DNA of 8,578 bases. Origin: Betaproteobacteria bacterium (GTDB lineage Bacteria > Pseudomonadota > Gammaproteobacteria > Burkholderiales > SG8-39). This document shows positions 7,682 through 8,578 of this stretch, one piece after another (position 1 is the stretch's first letter; every line of letters begins with the position of its first letter). The notes beneath the pieces were generated by a model. The model was not told the origin of the DNA, made no database searches, and saw nothing but the letters and a program-made list of their open reading frames with translations. The position numbers and the translations under genes were made by a program. The stretch lies in the NCBI GenBank assembly GCA_027317055.1, contig DAHVFK010000125.1:1-8578 (forward strand), in the 5' to 3' direction.

Positions 7682-7750
7682 GCGCTGCAGCGCAGAGGTC
7701 CTCGGGGCCGCGATGCGCTCGGCCCGCGCGCGCATCTGCGTAGTGCGCAG
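7682..7750. repeat. Cluster of short GC-rich inverted repeats in the convergent gap
   Basis: The 189-base gap 7658-7846 between convergent genes contains a perfect 12-base palindrome GCGCTGCAGCGC (7682-7693). A 6-base stem GGGCCG/CGGCCC with a 9-base loop follows (7705-7725), then a 5-base stem CTGCG/CGCAG with a 5-base loop (7736-7750). None is followed by a T-run on either strand, so an intrinsic terminator is not shown, though RNA hairpins ending both transcripts would be expected here. In GC-rich DNA some of these repeats will arise by chance. I see no convincing gene in the gap. Confidence 0.35.
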
Positions 7751-7846
7751 CAACGACGTCTGGCGCGACGGCGCTAGGAGAGCGACCACCGCGGACGTAG
7801 CGACAGCCGACCAATCGGGGAGCAAGCCGAGCCCATTGCCCCGGCC

Positions 7847-8524
7847 TCATGTGATCGTCCATTCCGGATCGATCTCCAGGATCGTCCAATAGTAGTCGCC
7901 CGTATAGCCCGCCTCCGCAAGAATCTCCTCCCACTCACGCGGCATGGCGTAAGTTTGCGCAGTGAGCATCCAGTCCTCGAAAATCTTTCGCTCCTCCGGG
8001 CTACGGTAGGCATCGACCTGAATGTAGGAACGGCCGCGCGACACGCGTTCGATCTCCCTGAGCGCCTGAACGCATCCGGCGCGATCGAGGTTGTGCACGG
8101 TGTTAATCGCCAGCACGGCATCGAAGCTCTTGTCGGGGAACGGCAGGCTGACCGCGTTGCCGAGGTGCAGCCGCCCGATAACCTCCGGTTCGGCATTCAT
8201 GACGGCGTATTCGGATACGTCGATCCCGAAGATTTCCAGGCCCGGGCAGCTCTTCAGGAGGTCTTTGACGAGGAATCCCTTGGCGCAACCGACGTCGAGC
8301 ACGCGGTCTCCGGCCTTCAGGCCGAAATGCCTGACGATGTCCTCCGCGATGGGAAGCCAGCGTCCGTCGTAGCGGTAGCCGCCGTAGCCCTGCTCGCGCC
8401 TGCCGTCGAAATATTCCATGCCGAATTGAAGCGCAATGCGCCGGTTGTCCTCCTTGTGGACGAGCCGCGCCTGCACGTTACGCTTCGATTTCGGATACCT
8501 CGCGAGCAGATTCACTTCGGCCAT
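7847..8524 (-). CDS. Class I SAM-dependent methyltransferase, sugar-cluster type
   Basis: A 225-residue soluble methyltransferase. The Rossmann motif I is VLDVGCAKGFLVKDLL (75-90), the acidic ribose-binding position is in FGIDVSEYAV (99-108), and LPFPDKSFDAVLAINTVHNL (127-146) covers the motif around strand four. REIERVSRGRSYIQVDAY (156-173) supplies the following helix and strand. The N-terminal stretch EYFDGRREQGYGGYRYDGRW (37-56) is reminiscent of methyltransferases I associate with surface-polysaccharide clusters; I recall this from family resemblance and have not checked it. The methyl acceptor is not evident; a nucleotide-activated or lipid-linked sugar would suit the context. The start is firm because AGGAGG lies six bases upstream of ATG 8524. 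That ATG overlaps the stop of the preceding minus-strand gene at TGATG, so this gene belongs to an operon transcribed leftward from beyond the right edge, convergent with the membrane-protein operon. Confidence 0.92.
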   Translation of the reverse strand: MAEVNLLARYPKSKRNVQARLVHKEDNRRIALQFGMEYFDGRREQGYGGYRYDGRWLPIAEDIVRHFGLKAGDRVLDVGCAKGFLVKDLLKSCPGLEIFGIDVSEYAVMNAEPEVIGRLHLGNAVSLPFPDKSFDAVLAINTVHNLDRAGCVQALREIERVSRGRSYIQVDAYRSPEERKIFEDWMLTAQTYAMPREWEEILAEAGYTGDYYWTILEIDPEWTIT

Positions 8525-8578
8525 CAGCGCCCTCCTGCCGTTGCTTCGCGGTGCACCCTGGCGATCCCTTCCTCAAGG
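8524..8578 (-). CDS. C-terminal end of an unidentified gene (5' part outside window)
   Basis: Reading leftward from 8577, 17 codons are open (LEEGIARVHREATAGGR) and end in TGA at 8526-8524, sharing a base with the methyltransferase ATG. The tight TGATG junction supports a real coding end, and the next gene's AGGAGG lies inside this frame. The LEEGIAR stretch recalls the last helix of NAD-dependent sugar epimerases, but 17 residues are too few to identify the product. Confidence 0.5.
   Translation of the reverse strand, partial: LEEGIARVHREATAGGR
8531..8536 (-). promoter_or_regulatory. Strong ribosome binding site of the methyltransferase gene
   Basis: AGGAGG on the minus strand, six bases before ATG 8524, is a full match to the Shine-Dalgarno consensus. 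It fixes the methyltransferase start and lies within the end of the upstream gene, as is common in coupled operon genes. Confidence 0.85.

Noticed and set aside
7494..7892. A plus-strand 132-codon frame crossing the end of the second membrane-protein gene
   Set aside because: It starts inside that gene in a different frame and runs into the antisense of the methyltransferase; the composition is that of a shadow frame. A frameshifted extension of the membrane protein was considered but nothing in it continues the domain.
7638..7934. A minus-strand 98-codon frame covering the convergent gap
   Set aside because: It overlaps the ends of both flanking genes in another frame, lacks a clear ribosome binding site, and its Gly/Arg-rich product resembles no family I know.

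Overview
The window looks like part of a cell-envelope or surface-polysaccharide gene cluster from a GC-rich, probably Gram-negative (likely proteobacterial) genome. This rests on gene content (polyprenyl-phosphate-type glycosyltransferase, AglD/MprF-type membrane protein, two large polytopic membrane proteins with GT-C-like features, a Nudix hydrolase, a sugar-cluster type methyltransferase), short intergenic gaps and purine-rich ribosome binding sites. No gene is diagnostic of a genus, so the taxonomic call is inference. I see no rRNA, tRNA, CRISPR array, insertion sequence or attachment site.

Layout. Bases 1-642 (minus strand) hold the N-terminal 214 codons of a family 2 glycosyltransferase whose 3' end runs off the left edge. 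A 141-base divergent gap (643-783) separates it from a plus-strand run of four genes: an AglD/UPF0104-type integral membrane protein (784-1740), a Nudix hydrolase (1751-2329), a 793-residue polytopic membrane protein (2329-4710) and a 967-residue polytopic membrane protein (4754-7657). Gaps within the run are 10 bases, a one-base overlap, and 43 bases, so it is probably one transcription unit. A convergent gap (7658-7846) with several short inverted repeats follows. The minus strand then carries a class I SAM-dependent methyltransferase (7847-8524), which overlaps by one base the last 17 codons of another minus-strand gene entering from the right edge.

How the genes may work together (inference). 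The family 2 enzyme resembles DPM1-type synthases, which load a sugar onto polyprenyl phosphate at the inner face of the membrane. GT-C enzymes use such lipid-linked sugars at the outer face. The AglD/MprF-type protein belongs to a family often found beside lipid-sugar enzymes. The Nudix enzyme could hydrolyse a nucleotide sugar or ADP-ribose, and the methyltransferase could modify a sugar precursor. Together they could add a sugar to a periplasmic lipid, glycan or protein acceptor.

The most interesting point is that the two large membrane proteins appear to be distant paralogues. They share residues at nearly equal spacing across most of their length, including a D-P-x-A-H-P-x-x-Y-T-H-x-x-N loop motif that I cannot assign to a named family. 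The first of the pair is visibly AT-richer than the second, and the second carries about 150 extra central residues with additional membrane helices.
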